Positions 34,401-46,800 of a stretch of 64,000 nt of DNA are shown piece by piece (positions within the stretch are counted from its first letter, which is position 1; each line of letters opens with the position of its first letter). The stretch spans positions 4,496,501-4,560,500 of the forward strand of contig CM060703.1 in assembly GCA_030686995.1 (NCBI GenBank). The letters are read 5' to 3'. The notes beneath the pieces are model-generated. The model was not told the DNA's origin, ran no database searches, and saw nothing but the letters and a program-made list of their open reading frames with translations. Origin of the DNA: Artemisia argyi (lineage: Eukaryota; Streptophyta; Magnoliopsida; Asterales; Asteraceae). The translations under genes were made by a program, and so were the position numbers.

Positions 34401-35392
34401 AAGCCCTCCCATGCCCTTGATCCCTATCATGCGAACATCATCAACTCCCATTTCTAAAGAATCAACAACATCCTTTACTCGAGTCTCCATGCCGACCAAC
34501 TTTTCATCAGAGCCGAAACTGATGGAGCGTAACTCTAGCGAAATCACTCCAACAATTTCTTTGATGAATTTAGATTCGTCCCTGTGTTTACGTAAAAACA
34601 AGATATCTTTAGTACTATAATACATAATAATCTTTTATCCATGCATTATCCTATTTCAACACATATTAGCAAGAAACAAAAGTAAGAAATTACCCATCAT
34701 TGAGCGGTGCATAAGAATGATGGGTAATTTCTTACTTTTTAAACACATATTAGCAACAAACAAAATTAATGAAGGAATTACCCGTCTTTCAGCGCCCACC
34801 CATTCAGATCGGCTGCTTCTTTCAGAGCCCCTTTCCATTTCCTAGCAGCATCTTTCTCTTTATTCTTGGAAAAGGCATTTTTAACCGCCCCACTTTGGTA
34901 TCGGACTTCGGTGGGTTCCACATCATAGAAAACAGGGTAAGCAGTGTGCCCAGTCATCTTCCGACACTCCATAATCTTTACAAGCTCATCCAAACACCAT
35001 GACGAAGAAGCATAGTTTTTGGAAAAAACAATGATGTAAAGTTTGGAGTCTTCAATGGCTTTGATGAGCTCATCGCTGATAGGTTTCCCTTGATGGATTC
35101 TTACATCATCCTTGTAAGTGACAATGCCTTTTGTCGTAAGAGCTTCATAAAGATGGCCAAGAAATTTGTTGCGAACGTCTGCACCCCTGAAGCTTAAAAA
35201 AACATCATACTTGAAGCTAGGTGAAGTGGATGAGTTAGAAGATGATTCTTCTTTTTTTGGTTCAGATGAGTTTGAAGAAGATGCCTTTGAATAAAAGTAG
35301 TAATAGATAAAGCTCACTAGCATTAGCACCAGCGTAATTCCTAATGAAATTATGGTTGAAGGATCGGAAAAATTTCTACAAACTGATTGCAA
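31428..35392 (-). CDS. TIR-NB-LRR (TNL) disease-resistance protein
   Basis: Four exons: 35392-34782, 34581-33426, 33333-33025 and 32924-31428. All have GT/AG junctions and closing phases (2, 0, 0), giving about 1190 residues, which is normal for a TNL. Order: a hydrophobic stretch at residues about 14-34, a Ser-rich linker, a TIR domain from about 59 (YDVFLSFRGADVRNKF) with Glu136 in SSWCLDEL, and NB-ARC with P-loop GMGGLGKTTT at about 260-269. NB-ARC also has LLVLDDV, GSRIIVTTRD, GLPLTLKVLG, FLDIAC and an intact MHD at about 549-551. LRRs run from about residue 600 to the end, with at least five nearly identical units carrying LPDSICMLK. TNLs act as intracellular immune receptors and TIR NADase/signalling proteins. 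Odd points are the membrane-like N-terminus and a 48-bp in-frame duplication in NB-ARC. The gene looks intact. Confidence 0.9.
34678..34739. repeat. Perfect hairpin in TNL intron 1
   Basis: 24-bp perfectly complementary arms (34678-34701 and 34716-34739, each containing AAGAAATTACCCATCATT or its complement) with a 14-nt loop. The left arm and loop resemble the exon 1/intron 1 boundary at 34771-34800, so the hairpin probably arose by local duplication and inversion of the splice-donor region. Confidence 0.75.
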
Positions 35393-35399
35393 AGAAAAG

Positions 35400-35652
35400 T
35401 GAATGAATTAATGGATCAAAGCTAGGCCTTTACTCAAAGAAACTTGATAATGTGAAAAAGTGTTTGTGAAATGATGTTGAGAAACAAAGGCCACTCATAT
35501 GGTCTTTTTGGTCAATAAAAAACAAAGATAAGGTTCACTGTTCTTTTTATGGTCTTTTGGTCAATGATAAAAAGAAAGATAAGATTCAAAAAAAGAAAAA
35601 GCAACCCAATACATCCTTCTGGAAATTGCTTATTCATGTCAAAGTAATTATA
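35400..35652 (-). promoter_or_regulatory. TNL 5' flank (promoter region)
   Basis: About 250 bp between the TNL start codon and the Helitron. It contains a duplicated block (ATGGTCTTTTTGGTCAAT at about 35499 and a near copy at about 35551), which includes the W-box-like core GGTCAA or TTGACC. No unequivocal TATA box was identified. Regulation is only inferred. Confidence 0.35.
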
Positions 35653-36224
35653 TCTTTATACTAAAGATGAGAATTTGCTACGCATGGGATTGTTGTACAA
35701 CACTGTTGAATGAACAGTGTAACAGTGTTTCGCACAGTAACTGTGCTTCATTGAGTTGTACTTTACTGTTCATATAAAGTTACTTTCAAGCTATCATACT
35801 TACACATTTGTTTTTAGCAAATCTGTTTCAACAATGGGTTGTACTTAATTATAGATACTAAAAAAACGGCCCATTCTCTTATCTCTTTTTTTTTTTTGCC
35901 CAACACCATTAAAATATAGAGCCCACTAACTCTAAATATAAATATAACCCAACAAACCACAAACTAATACGCACTTTTTATAAATTCCAAATACACAGTT
36001 TTATACAGTCTTTATGAAATTAGTCATGTTTAAAAAAAATATATATACAAAAAAAAAAAAAAAAAAAATGAAAAAGAAAAGATAAAATACATTTTTTACT
36101 AACAACCTTCCTTATAAAACAAAACAAAAACGAATACGCCCTTTATCTAATACATTTCGAACACAGATAAACACAAAACGTACACACAAATTCACCCGTA
36201 GCAACGCACGGGCTTACACACTAG
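35653..36224 (+). mobile_element. Non-autonomous Helitron
   Basis: Starts TCTTTATACTAAAG and ends with a short GC-rich hairpin CCCGTAGCAACGCACGGG, followed eight bases later by CTAG. It is inserted between A (35652) and T (36225), as Helitrons do, without target duplication. Length is 572 bp. No Rep/helicase is present. It contains several CAGTGT/ACAGT words and an A-rich tract. Confidence 0.8.
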
Positions 36225-38068
36225 TTTAATCTGTTTCTCAAAAAAAAGACACAAATAAACTCATCAATTTATCTAACAACTTATTCACCGGGTATAAACC
36301 CTTTACCCAAAAATTTATCTAACAACTTCTTAGAAACTGCTTAACATAAAGACTTGCTCCGACATTGTTATTACAATTGTTTTTTACACATATGAGCTTC
36401 CTTGTAAACTATTGTCCGACCACTTATACTATATAATTGTTTTATCATTGCTAATGTTAGTACAAAATTCGGGTAAGGTGGACTTACTTGGAACCTGGTA
36501 CCGTGAAAGTCTGTTGAACCTAATTTTCATATTAAGTATCGACGTGAAAAGTATCACTTCACTAGGATCACACAAAACACAAAATCCCCAACCTAATCAT
36601 TAAAACTATTTTTCTTTTTTACAAAAAGCTAAGACTAATAGTGGTGGTGACCACAAACATGACCAAACAGCCCCGCCAACTCAGCTAGACCAAATGCGTG
36701 ACCATATGCTCGTAGTAGTGGTCACTTGCTCAAATCATATACATGATGTGGTCTTTTAAGGATGGTCATGTCAGACAACTACAAATGTAGTAATAGCACT
36801 GTTAATATGAATCATAACCAAAACATTAGCATGAATCGTATCAAAACTAATAATATCACCATGAAACTTATTAACCAATATCACATTCAGGTACAATAAT
36901 TTGTATAGTCAAAGCTGGAATAAAAAAAAAATAACAGTAAAATTACAAAGACTTGTGACATATAACTAAAAGGGCCCTTGGAATTAAAAAAAAAATGATA
37001 ATACCTTTTGGTCATTGGAAGGGTTTTTGTTCTTCCATAAAAAAAATGATGAAATGAAAGCATCTTGGGAATGTTGTTTGTGATGGATAAAGTAAAAACT
37101 AATTATAAGAAATGATGAAGAAGATAACTAAACGGAAGATCAGGTTCCGGCGATGACGTCATTCGTTAAATGATGAGACCGGGAATGATTATTTGGATCA
37201 TCTGTTCAAGGGAGTGTTACTTTAGGAGTTTGAAAAGTACCAAATTACCCTTTATCTTAGCAAATCCATTTTAAGACCGTAAATCCTTTTTATCTTTAGC
37301 AAATCGTAATTCATATTCAAAACTAGTAAATCTATATATGGGTGTTTGGCTAAGCTTATTAAATGTAAGAGCCCAGGGCTTACCTTTTATAAGCTTCAAT
37401 TTTGTGGCTTATTTTGAGACTTGTCGGCTTATATAAGTTTATTATGATATGATAAAGTTATAAAAGCCGACAAGTCTAAAAATAAGTCATAAAATTTGGG
37501 CTTATAAAAAATAGAACTAATTACCAATAAAAAAACATGTTTTAGACCATTTTACAAAAATGAACACTTTAAAAGGCTTTTACAAAAATCTACACTTCGA
37601 GAATCATCAATTGCTCGCTACTTTCCTTTTGCTCGCTTGTTTAGAACAACATGGTTGTTTTGGGTAAAGAAAAAGTTACAAAGCATATATCTATGCTTGA
37701 CAAAAACGAATCACAATGATGTTTGACAAAAGTGAAATGACGTACAACACGTTTAACCAAAGTGAACTACTAATTTTTTGTAATTCCTTGTTCAGAACTA
37801 TGCATGATCAAATCAAAGAGTATTCATGCATTAAACACATATACTCATGCAAATAAAAATTGTACAATAACTGACTCTAGTTACTTGACGTATGGAAAAA
37901 GTAGTTTATTAGACATGACTTTACCCTACACATATATGTTCACGAGGCAAACCAACATGTGGTCCTCTGTACCACATCTAATTCTTTATCTTTGCTGATT
38001 CTTTATCTTTGGTCCACACATGCTAATACAATGAAGACTTCCATACATGCAAAATACAATGAAGAAAG
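36225..38068. other. Intergenic with partial inverted-repeat MITE
   Basis: No gene recognised. At about 37340-37505 an inverted repeat pairs GACTTGTCGGCTTAT with its complement near 37462-37480 and begins GGGTGTTTGGC. It is related to the TAA-flanked MITE family but its right end is missing. The rest is AT-rich and featureless to the eye. Confidence 0.4.
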
Positions 38069-38904
38069 TGTTGAAATTATAATATCATAATAATCATATA
38101 AAATAAACAAAACACATCAAGAGAGCAGCGTTATAACAAGATCATATAACATGTAATTAATTAATCAAATATAAAAGTAAACATACCTTTGTGATTCTAG
38201 CCCGAACAAGAATCAATTAAAGCAAATCTTCAAATTAAGAACCCTAATTAGGGTTTATGTAAATTGTAAGAATAACCTCTTACCTTTTTGTTATTCAATC
38301 CAAGATATAACCAATAGTGTGGTTATATCACGTTTTTGTACACACGTACTATTAGCGATTTGATGTGAATGCTAGTTCTTGATCACAATAACCAACCTAA
38401 ACACTTTAGTTAGATCAAAAAATAGAAACAAGAAACCCTTAAAGGTTTGATACACAATCGACTTAGCAAGAACACCAACCGAAACCTTTTGTATTGGTGT
38501 AAAGTCAGTCGAATAAAGAAAACACTAAAACTATAATCGGTTTAGAGTTTGAATGGAATATAATACACGCATGACTAAAGAGCTAGGATCTCTTTATATA
38601 GTCAAGCTTACTTGTCCTCCAATCAAACAAAACCACAACCGACTAGGATTAGAAAATGTGCACATGCAATCCCAAAACCATGCAAACCAATCAGAATATA
38701 TAATATCGTATGCATGTACAAAAGATTAAACCAAAACATAATTTCCATGTTTTCTTTCTTGGTTTTTATTGTGAAATATTAATTAAATATAACTATTTAT
38801 ATATTAATTAATAAACATCGATTCTCATACGTAAAATGTGCAATCCCGTGATCTCGAGTTCGATCCTAACATACAACTTCTAAAATAATATCCATAATCT
38901 AACA
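38069..38904 (-). repeat. 3' LTR of a truncated copia-like element (minus)
   Basis: On the minus strand it begins TGTTAGATTATGGATATT just after a purine tract (AAGTGGGAGC at 38905-38914) and ends TTATAATTTCAACA at 38069. This is the TG...CA layout of an LTR. A TATATAAAG box on the minus strand lies near 38595. No second LTR or target duplication was found, so the call rests on the PPT/LTR junction. Confidence 0.5.
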
Positions 38905-40020
38905 GCTCCCACTTGGACATATTTTAATAGTGTAATCACATCGGTTAGCGTCTAGCAACACTTCGATGCCTCTAGTACGATCTCGAGTAAGGCTCCTGGA
39001 AAAACCTTTTAATGATTTCTCATTATTATTATCCTTTTGTTTCTAATACCACGTTAATAAGGATATGGATTAAAGTCATTCCTTAATTAACCTTCTGTTT
39101 CTCGTTGTTTGTGATTGATCAAGATTACCAAATCTTCTGAACAAATTCAGGGGAGATCTTGGGTGCGGCCGCACATGCATCTTACCAATCCTACGAGAGG
39201 CCCAGCAGTATTAAACTCCAAAAATAAATTTGAATGAACAAATTCTATCTTGACTACAAGCAAAACCCACAAACTTTGTAACACTTCCGAAAACAACCCT
39301 TATGACTACCAGTTACGTATAGCGTTAAGTTGTTTCACAAAAATGTATTACATTCATGACACTTATCTTGCATCTCAAGTCTGAGGATAACTTCTCATGA
39401 TTTACTTAATAACCAAATCCATAAAATAACATCATGTTGTTAGGATAAGTCCTATATTCGGTATCATTGAATATCATCTGAAATGGCATGACTACGCATC
39501 AATATACTTTAAGTATACTATACCAACATTCAGATTTGTCTTGATTTAATAATATTCCCATATTATTAACTGACAACGGACAATTTAGAATAACATTTAT
39601 TCATGGATTAAACATACAAATATATGATACAATATATTATAAATTAAACATACCATGTATTTAAATTTATTATAATAATTGTTTAACATCCCTTATCCAA
39701 ATACTAAATAGATCAATGTATGATAACTCTTATTGATGAATTAGGTCTCAAGTAATGACATTCATACTTGTTGACAAGACATAAATCATCCAACTTTGAT
39801 CTATTGTAATTTTAAGAATACTTATTTCAAGAATTCAACTATTGAAGTTCTTGTATATGCATACTCAACTATTTTGATAATGCCATATAATATTTCATAA
39901 AATGTGTAACATCCTTAACCACCAATTTATAATAATCAAACTTCCAAACATTTTAAAGTTTAAAGTATTCTTATTCTCTTAATGTATAATGCAACTATTC
40001 TCTTAGTAAGCATAACTAGT
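38905..40020 (-). other. Probable internal remnant of the same LTR element
   Basis: Sequence upstream of the minus-strand purine tract, with no readable polyprotein. It seems to be a non-coding or heavily decayed 3' internal region. Its right boundary is not defined. Confidence 0.3.
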
Positions 40021-40154
40021 AAAATTCCCACCAACGGCTGGGATGTTCCAAAAACTATCTCAATAAGAGTCTTTCTCTGAACAAACGCACCCTGAAAAGA
40101 AAAATAAAAAAAGAAGAGGCAGATTAAAAATAAGCTTAATCAAGCACCCCTGAA

Positions 40155-40245
40155 AATAACAAAGTTTGAATTGATGAAAATGAAGGTTAATAATAATATT
40201 TGCAACAAACTCAATCGAAGAGAATGGCATTGGCATTAGCATTAT
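40155..40245 (+). pseudogene. Relic of O-fucosyltransferase 5' region
   Basis: GATGAAAATGAAGGTTAATA, followed by AATCGAAGAGAATGGCATT, matches the block at about 60388-60440 and 63604-63665 that belongs to the O-fucosyltransferase duplication. No other exon is near. It shows the family fragment is dispersed beyond the two copies. Confidence 0.45.
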
Positions 40246-40259
40246 AAAAAAAATCCTAA

Positions 40260-40920
40260 TTTGATTTAGGAGACCAAATTTTTTTTTACGGATTTATCTC
40301 TACCATCCACTTTATTTTATTTAATAAATGAGATTATCACAACAATTTAAAAAAAATCACGTTAATCGTTAATCAAAAAAAAATATACCGTACGACGAAC
40401 ATTTAATTATCTTTTTATAGATAGGCACTTCGATATACTTTTGACAAAATTATTTTTTTTTTGGTGTTTTTTTCGGATTTTTTTTTTTTTTTTTTTTTTT
40501 CATTACTGAAATTTGTATGAAAAAATCATATGTGATTTAACACTAATATCACATATGATATTATATATATATCATATGTGATTTAACACTAATATCACAT
40601 GTGATATTTCATATCATATGTGATTTAACACTAATATCACATGTGATTTTCATGCAAATTTCAATAATGAAAAAACAAAACAAAAAAAAGACGATTTTTT
40701 TTGTCGAAAGTATACCAGAGTACCCGTCTATAAAAAGATAATTAAATGTTTGTCGCGATAGTGTAATTATTTTCGCTTAACAATTAACGGTTTAAGAGAT
40801 ATTAAGTTTATAAAAAAAATAAAATATTAAAATGCTTTTAATATCAACCATTAATTTCATTTTAAATGTTCAAAAAAATTTCATTTTAAATGAATGGCAG
40901 GGATATGTCTCTTGGTATAT
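40260..40920. mobile_element. Long inverted-repeat (foldback) element with hairpin core
   Basis: Left arm 40385-40450 (ACATTTAATTATCTTTTTAT and following) pairs with right arm 40685-40770, and weaker pairing extends outward to about 40290 and 40890. The centre (40525-40647) holds three copies of a unit that is itself a perfect hairpin (ATCATATGTGAT, about 11-nt loop, ATCACATATGAT). No coding capacity. It is probably a Mutator-like or foldback element; no target duplication was resolved. Confidence 0.6.
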
Positions 40921-41170
40921 AAGATAAGTTTTGATATCTAAAATATTTTTCCTCAATAACTGTCCTATCATAATTTTTGTAATCAACCTTTTCATCTTTC
41001 GGCTTATTTTGTAATTTTGATTGTTTATATCAAATTGGATGGGGTTACATTAGTGGGTATATGTTGGTCATGAGTTAACCTTAATAGAAGTCGTTGACTA
41101 ACATAATGGTTTAAAGTATAAACATATTCAAACATTGGCACTTGTGAAAGATCGAGTATGTTTAGAAACC

Positions 41171-41445
41171 AAAGATTTATTTCCAACAGACTTATATAGC
41201 TTCGCCACATTGATAGTGAATGATGGACTTCGATTACATTGTCACTAAATAACCGAACTTGAGTTTGGTGTCCATTTTCTCTAGCTTGATAAGAAAAGAA
41301 TCAATGTGTGATTTATTTCCAACAGACTTATCTAGCTTTGCCACGTTGATAGTACATGATGGACTTCGATTACATTGTCACTAAATAACCGAACTTGAGT
41401 TTGGTGTCCATTTTCTCTAGCTTGATAAGAAAAGAAAATCAATGT
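41171..41445. repeat. 136-bp tandem duplication inside R1-like DNA
   Basis: Two units with period 136 bp (GGACTTCGATTACATTGTCA at 41225 and again at 41361), nearly identical over TTCCAACAGACTTAT through GATAAGAAAAGAA. They form the left part of an R1 copy. Confidence 0.7.
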
Positions 41446-42371
41446 GTGATAAGAAAATAAATAAGAATTGATTGCGTCTAACAAAAAGTGTTGTCTCTCG
41501 AACAACTTCTTTTATGAGGTTACTTAACTTGTTTTAGTTTATCATCCCACATGGGTAATGAAAAGAAGTTTTGCTTATGTATATAACGTGGTAAATATGT
41601 TCAACTAGGTTGAAGTTAGTATCATATTGTTGGTTTCTATTGCTCGATGCTGAATCAAAGTAACCATCAAATAGGGATGATCATTTCGAACCGAATCCCG
41701 GAACCGAACCAGCACCGTACCGGTACCGTACCAAACAGTACTGATTTCCGATATACAGTACGGTATCGGGACTAGGAAATAAGGTGAAAAAAAATCGGGA
41801 CCATTAATTCGGTACGGGACCGGTACCAAATCGGGAAATTCCCGAAAAAACGGGAAAACCCGATTTCACCAATATCCGAATCCCGTTCGATACGGTACCG
41901 GTACCACTAATTTTGCTCGGTAAAAAATCGATATCACTAATTCGGTACGGGACCGGTACCGTGCTTATCCCTACATCAAATCATACAAATTCCAAACTTT
42001 TAGAGTTTTAGGAACTACGTGGGTAGTGTTATTGTTTATAGGCGTGCCATAATATCTTTGGGGCAATGTCCGATTAGATGGTGTGATCTAACTCAGACGA
42101 CTTGTATCAATCTTCTGCAAACTGAGCCATTTGACTGGCCGTATAAAAGTCAGTTTAATCTTCCATTTCACCGGAACATGCCATTTTTTTTACAATACAA
42201 TAGATGTTCTTGACATCATACAAAAACCATGGAGGATATACAATTATTCCAATTGCATTGTAACTAAATAATTATACATGAGTTTGATATCAATTTTCAA
42301 TAGCTTGATAAAAAAGAAAATCTACAAAGAAGATAAATACTACTGTAATATTTTATTACGTCCACAAAAGG
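41446..42371. repeat. Repeat R1 copies, interrupted
   Basis: R1 landmarks are present (CCCACATGGG with GAAAAGAAG at about 41549-41573; the DDWY-type peptide region antisense at about 42030-42170). It is interrupted by the hAT-like element 41673-41973, and the R1 sequence resumes after 42000. Confidence 0.5.
41673..41973. mobile_element. hAT-like non-autonomous element rich in GGTACC
   Basis: About 301 bp, flanked by an 8-bp direct repeat CATCAAAT (41665-41672 and 41974-41981), with ends AGGGATGA and TTATCCCTA. The 8-bp duplication and these ends suit a hAT-type MITE. The interior is packed with CGGTACC and GGTACCGGTACC palindromes and is much more GC-rich than its surroundings. Confidence 0.75.
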
Positions 42372-42766
42372 TGTTATGACATATTCTAGGAATATTTCTC
42401 AGCATATTCTAGGAATATTCTCTTTTTAATTTCTATATATATAGAACTTTTCATATTCGTATGAAATACACACAAAAACACACAGAAAATTGCATCCGTT
42501 TAAATCTTTTTCTTTTTGGGTGTCTCTTGACATGAAAAATAGATACATGAGAGAATAGTCGAAACACTAAATACTTTTTAGCGAATGGGTTCTTGTATAT
42601 TGCCAATATAAAGAACAAACTCTCTGTCTTATCCCAAAGTGATATTCGTGTAACCCAGGCAATAAGGGTCGAATAATTACTTTTGGAAAGTGATACCACG
42701 ATTTATTGAGATATCCGGTTATTGATTATCTTTACCCTGCTACACTAAAAGCCAAAAATTCCAACA
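42372..42766. mobile_element. Probable solo LTR of a copia element
   Basis: Begins TGTTATGACATATTCTAGGA and ends TTCCAACA (TG...CA), with a TATATATATAG box near 42436. It interrupts repeat R1. The flanking pentamers (AAAGG and AAGAG) do not match exactly, so the duplication is not proven. Confidence 0.45.
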
Positions 42767-43870
42767 AAGAGTAGAAGCTTTGTTTGCTTATATAGTATGG
42801 TAAACATGGTTTGAACAAATTGAGGTTAGTATTACATTGTTGGTTTCACATCTTCGATGTTGTTTATGGAGAAAAGAAACTATATCGATACCTGTTAACC
42901 ATCAATTCATATAACATCTAAATTTTTTGTCACCTTATTGGAAGTCTATCTTATATATGCAATTAGCAAGTCACCTTATCCTTAATTTCCTATTAGCAAT
43001 TAACATGATGAATGCCATTCTAATAGTAATTACTCCCTTCGTCTTAAAAAAATGTTCACGTTACTATTTATGTTTGTCCTAAAAAGTGTATGTTTTTATC
43101 TAAGAAGGGGCTGGCTAGGTATGGTTTCAGCGTATAATTGATGAAAATATACCGGAATATCTACAAAATTTTTTAGAAGATAAGTTCCAATCAAGTTACT
43201 AGTATTTCAAATGTCTTATAAAATGGGTAAAAAAAACAACTCCCTTGTGCATGTTGCACTTCTAAGCTTAAAGTATGTACTCTAGTGAGCAACTCAAAAT
43301 TCCTCATAGAGAAGATTAAGCGCGGTATACATGTGTTGTTTACTTGTATGTCTACAAATAGAGTGCATAGTAAAAATGTGTAGAAATGAAAAAGGATCTT
43401 ATGAATGAGATTAATAGTGTGATTGTCTAGAGACACACCATAATAACAATATAAAACTCATCATAACTCTTGGTGTAATGTTCAGATACGATGATGAGGT
43501 CTAACTCGGACGGCTGGTACCAATCGTGTATAGATTAAGCCATTTGGTGAGCCATGCATAAATCAGTTTAACTATACAGTTTACCACAATATGCCATTCT
43601 TTTTATTACATTACACAAGATTCTCTTGAAATTCTAGCCAACCTAATGGAGGATATTATACTCCAATTGCATTGACACTTTTCTAAGAAATAGGGTTACT
43701 TTTGTCAAACTTCCCACATGAAGTAAAGAGAAGAAGCTTTGCTTACTTATATATTGTGGTGACTATGGTTTGAATAAATTGAGATTTGTATTATGATGTT
43801 GGTTTCACATGTTCAATGTTGTTTATGGAGATAAGAAACAACTCGGGAGCTTGTGGAGATAAGAAACAAT
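42767..43870. repeat. Repeat R1, further copies
   Basis: R1 blocks recur (GAAGCTTTGCTTGCTTATAT-like text at about 42774, GATCTTATGAATGAGATTAA at 43396, CCCACATGAAG at 43713). A one-sided Stowaway-like end CTCCCTTCGTCTTAAAA lies at about 43034. The DDWY-type peptide can again be read antisense around 43480-43560, with frame differences. The MULE pseudogene abuts at about 43870. Confidence 0.55.
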
Positions 43871-46800
43871 TGTGTTGACTCACTTGGCGATTTTGGCTCT
43901 TCTCTTAATCCTACTCTTCCTTTGACCTCCACCATTCCCAGTAGATTGTGATACATGACTTGCTTGTGTTCCAACTTGATGACTTGGCCCTCCTGCTACC
44001 TCACTTGCTTGTGTTCCAACTGGCTGGCTTGGCCCTGCTCCCACCTCTGTTGCAGAAGATCCCACTGGCTGACTTGATCTTTCTTGTACCTCATCTGGTA
44101 CTCCTTCCCTTCTTCTTGTCCCTTGGTTGCCTCTTCGTCCCGTACAAGCTCTCTTATTATGACCCTGCCCACCACATGCACCACATTTGACAGTCTTGCC
44201 CCTTTTTGACAGCTTCCCATTCTTGACCATTGATTTTTTCATAACCTGTTCAGCAATCTCATCCCTTGACACTCTTCTCTTCTTCCGTGGTCTCCCAATT
44301 GGAACATGGTAGTGAGGTGGCTTTAGTTCACTAGGGATAGGGCAATTGGGTCAAAAGTGTCGACCAGCAATTCCTTCAATCTTGTGTTGATACATCGCCC
44401 TCCATGTGGTTAACCAATAGCATTGGTGCACATAATCCTCTAGGATCACAACCATGTTGTCACTTGATTCCTTGCTGTGTTTAGCCATGTCGTTGATAGC
44501 CGCAACAGCATGCTTACATGGAATACCAGTGAGTTCCCATCTCCTACATGTGCATTCCATTTTCGGCATATTCACAACACATTGGTCACCCCAACCTCCC
44601 GCACACTGGTATGTATCCCCCCCCCACTCCATAAAACCTTATACTCATTTGCTTCCTCCTTGATGGTTTCTAAAATTTTAGTTGCTGTTGGGGTTAAGAG
44701 ACCTTCACATCTGTCTATTACATGCTGCACACTAACACTTCTCTTCACAAGATACTGCCTGATGTACTCCAAACAACCAATGATTGGTTGATCTCTGCCG
44801 CCCACTAACTTGCTATTGAACGATTCACATAAGTTGTTAAGAAGGATGTCACATTTAGCTCTCCCTGTAACCAATTTATCAATTTCAACATCACTTTTAA
44901 TCTTATTAATATTACAGATGACAGTCATAATATCAACATCACTTTTAATCTTATTAACATTACAGATGACAGTCATAATATCAAAATCATTTTCAATATT
45001 ATTAATAGTACAGATGAAAGTCATAATATGTGTATAGTGTACCTGAAAATGTGACCTTGACCATGATGATGCTGGTATCTTCCTTAACCAGTCATAAGCT
45101 TTAGAGTCGATTGATTTTAGCTCTTCCATTCCTCTATTATACTCAGGGATTGTTGATGCTCTGGCACACCTCCAAACAAGCTCCTTGATACTCTCCCCCT
45201 TAAATAACTGCTTCATGTTGTCATATATGTGTCGCACACAGAAGCGATGTTCAGCAGCAGGAAACAGTTCTGCAATGGCTGGTAATACCTGTAGATTGGT
45301 ACAAAACTTACTATGGTAATGAGGATTGAATTGGATTGGAAATCAAGTAACTGAATTTACACAATGTTTATTCCTTTTGTCTGTCGGATATAAAGGTGAA
45401 GTTTGAATTTGGTTGCAAATTAAGGTCATCTCCAAGATTGCTAAGGAACCATAACCATGAACTCTTGGACTCAGTTTCAACCACTGCATAAGCAACTGGA
45501 TAGAGGCCATTATTGCTATCGACACCAACAGCAGTTAAGACTTGACCAGTGTAATGTCCTTTGATAAACGCATCATCCAGCCCTAGTATGTCCCTTCTGC
45601 CTGCTTTGTAACCTTTTTTCAATGCACCAATACAAACATAGATCCGTCTGAAAACCCTTGAAGAAACACTTGAATCAGGGTTTGCTTCAACTTGAATCTT
45701 CACAGTTGTATCTGGGTTTCTATTCTTCAATTCCAAAGCGTAATCCCTAAGACTGGCATATTGTTCTTCATGGTCGCCGTCAATTTGTTTCTGAGCAAAT
45801 TCCCTTGCTCTTGATATCTTTGTGGTCGGGACATCAAGCTGCAATTTTTCATTTATTTCCATTGCTATTGCAGCTGTCGGCGCTGTGCGGTCCCTAACAA
45901 GAATTTTAGCAACCTCGGATGAAAGGAATCGTGCAGTCAACAATTTGATTTTTCTTGTTTGTAGGCATTTATGTTCATCATTTAATGTTTTGACACTCCA
46001 ACTCTTTCATCACCCACTTTTGACACATGTAGGACCATTCGCAAATGGCCTTGCTCTTTTTTTTGTAGGTTTTGGTACTTGCAAATTTGCCCTTTGACTG
46101 CGAAGAAGAAGCTGATGGTTGACAACTTCCTGTATCATTTCTGGCATAACCCACAACAGTCCCTCTACACATCGCTCGAATCCTTTCTTGGTCACACTTT
46201 TCAATCCTAATATCTCTTCGGGACTCCAACGCATACATTCTGAGCTTATCTTTGATTTCCTTGGGGTGTTTAAATGTTTCTGTTACAAAAAACTCTCCCT
46301 TCTTGACATTCGCCCTACCCTCATACTCCTTCCTTATTTCTTTTAACCTTATCTTGCGCAGGGTGACAAATTTGTTATTATTGCCTTCTTCATCACTATG
46401 AAAATCATCATCAAAGTTATAGCCACTATCATGATCCGTATAATCCGCCATACACTCATCAGCTAACTTTGCTACATTCTCAAAGTGGGGATCAAAATCA
46501 AACTTAAAGTCCGTCATTTCCACTTGTGGCTCAATAGGGGCTGTCACATCATCCTCTTCATCTTCAAACTCAGACACATGTACAACATGTTCTTCCTCGT
46601 TTACCTGCTGTCTTGAGGTGCCCACATCATCCCTTTCAACATCATCGATTTCAACATCATCCCTTTCCACATCATCCCTTTCCACTACTTCTTCTAAATC
46701 GACATAGTTTTTGTTGAGCTCTAAAACCACATCCTCACTCTGGTCAAGTTCTGCAACCATGTCTGTAATCAAGTCGTCTCCCACACCAACATTATCTCCA

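Noticed and set aside
32261..34620. Plus-strand open frames opposite the TNL gene
   Set aside because: They mirror the LRR and NB-ARC codons. The minus-strand frame has all the family motifs and correct splice sites.
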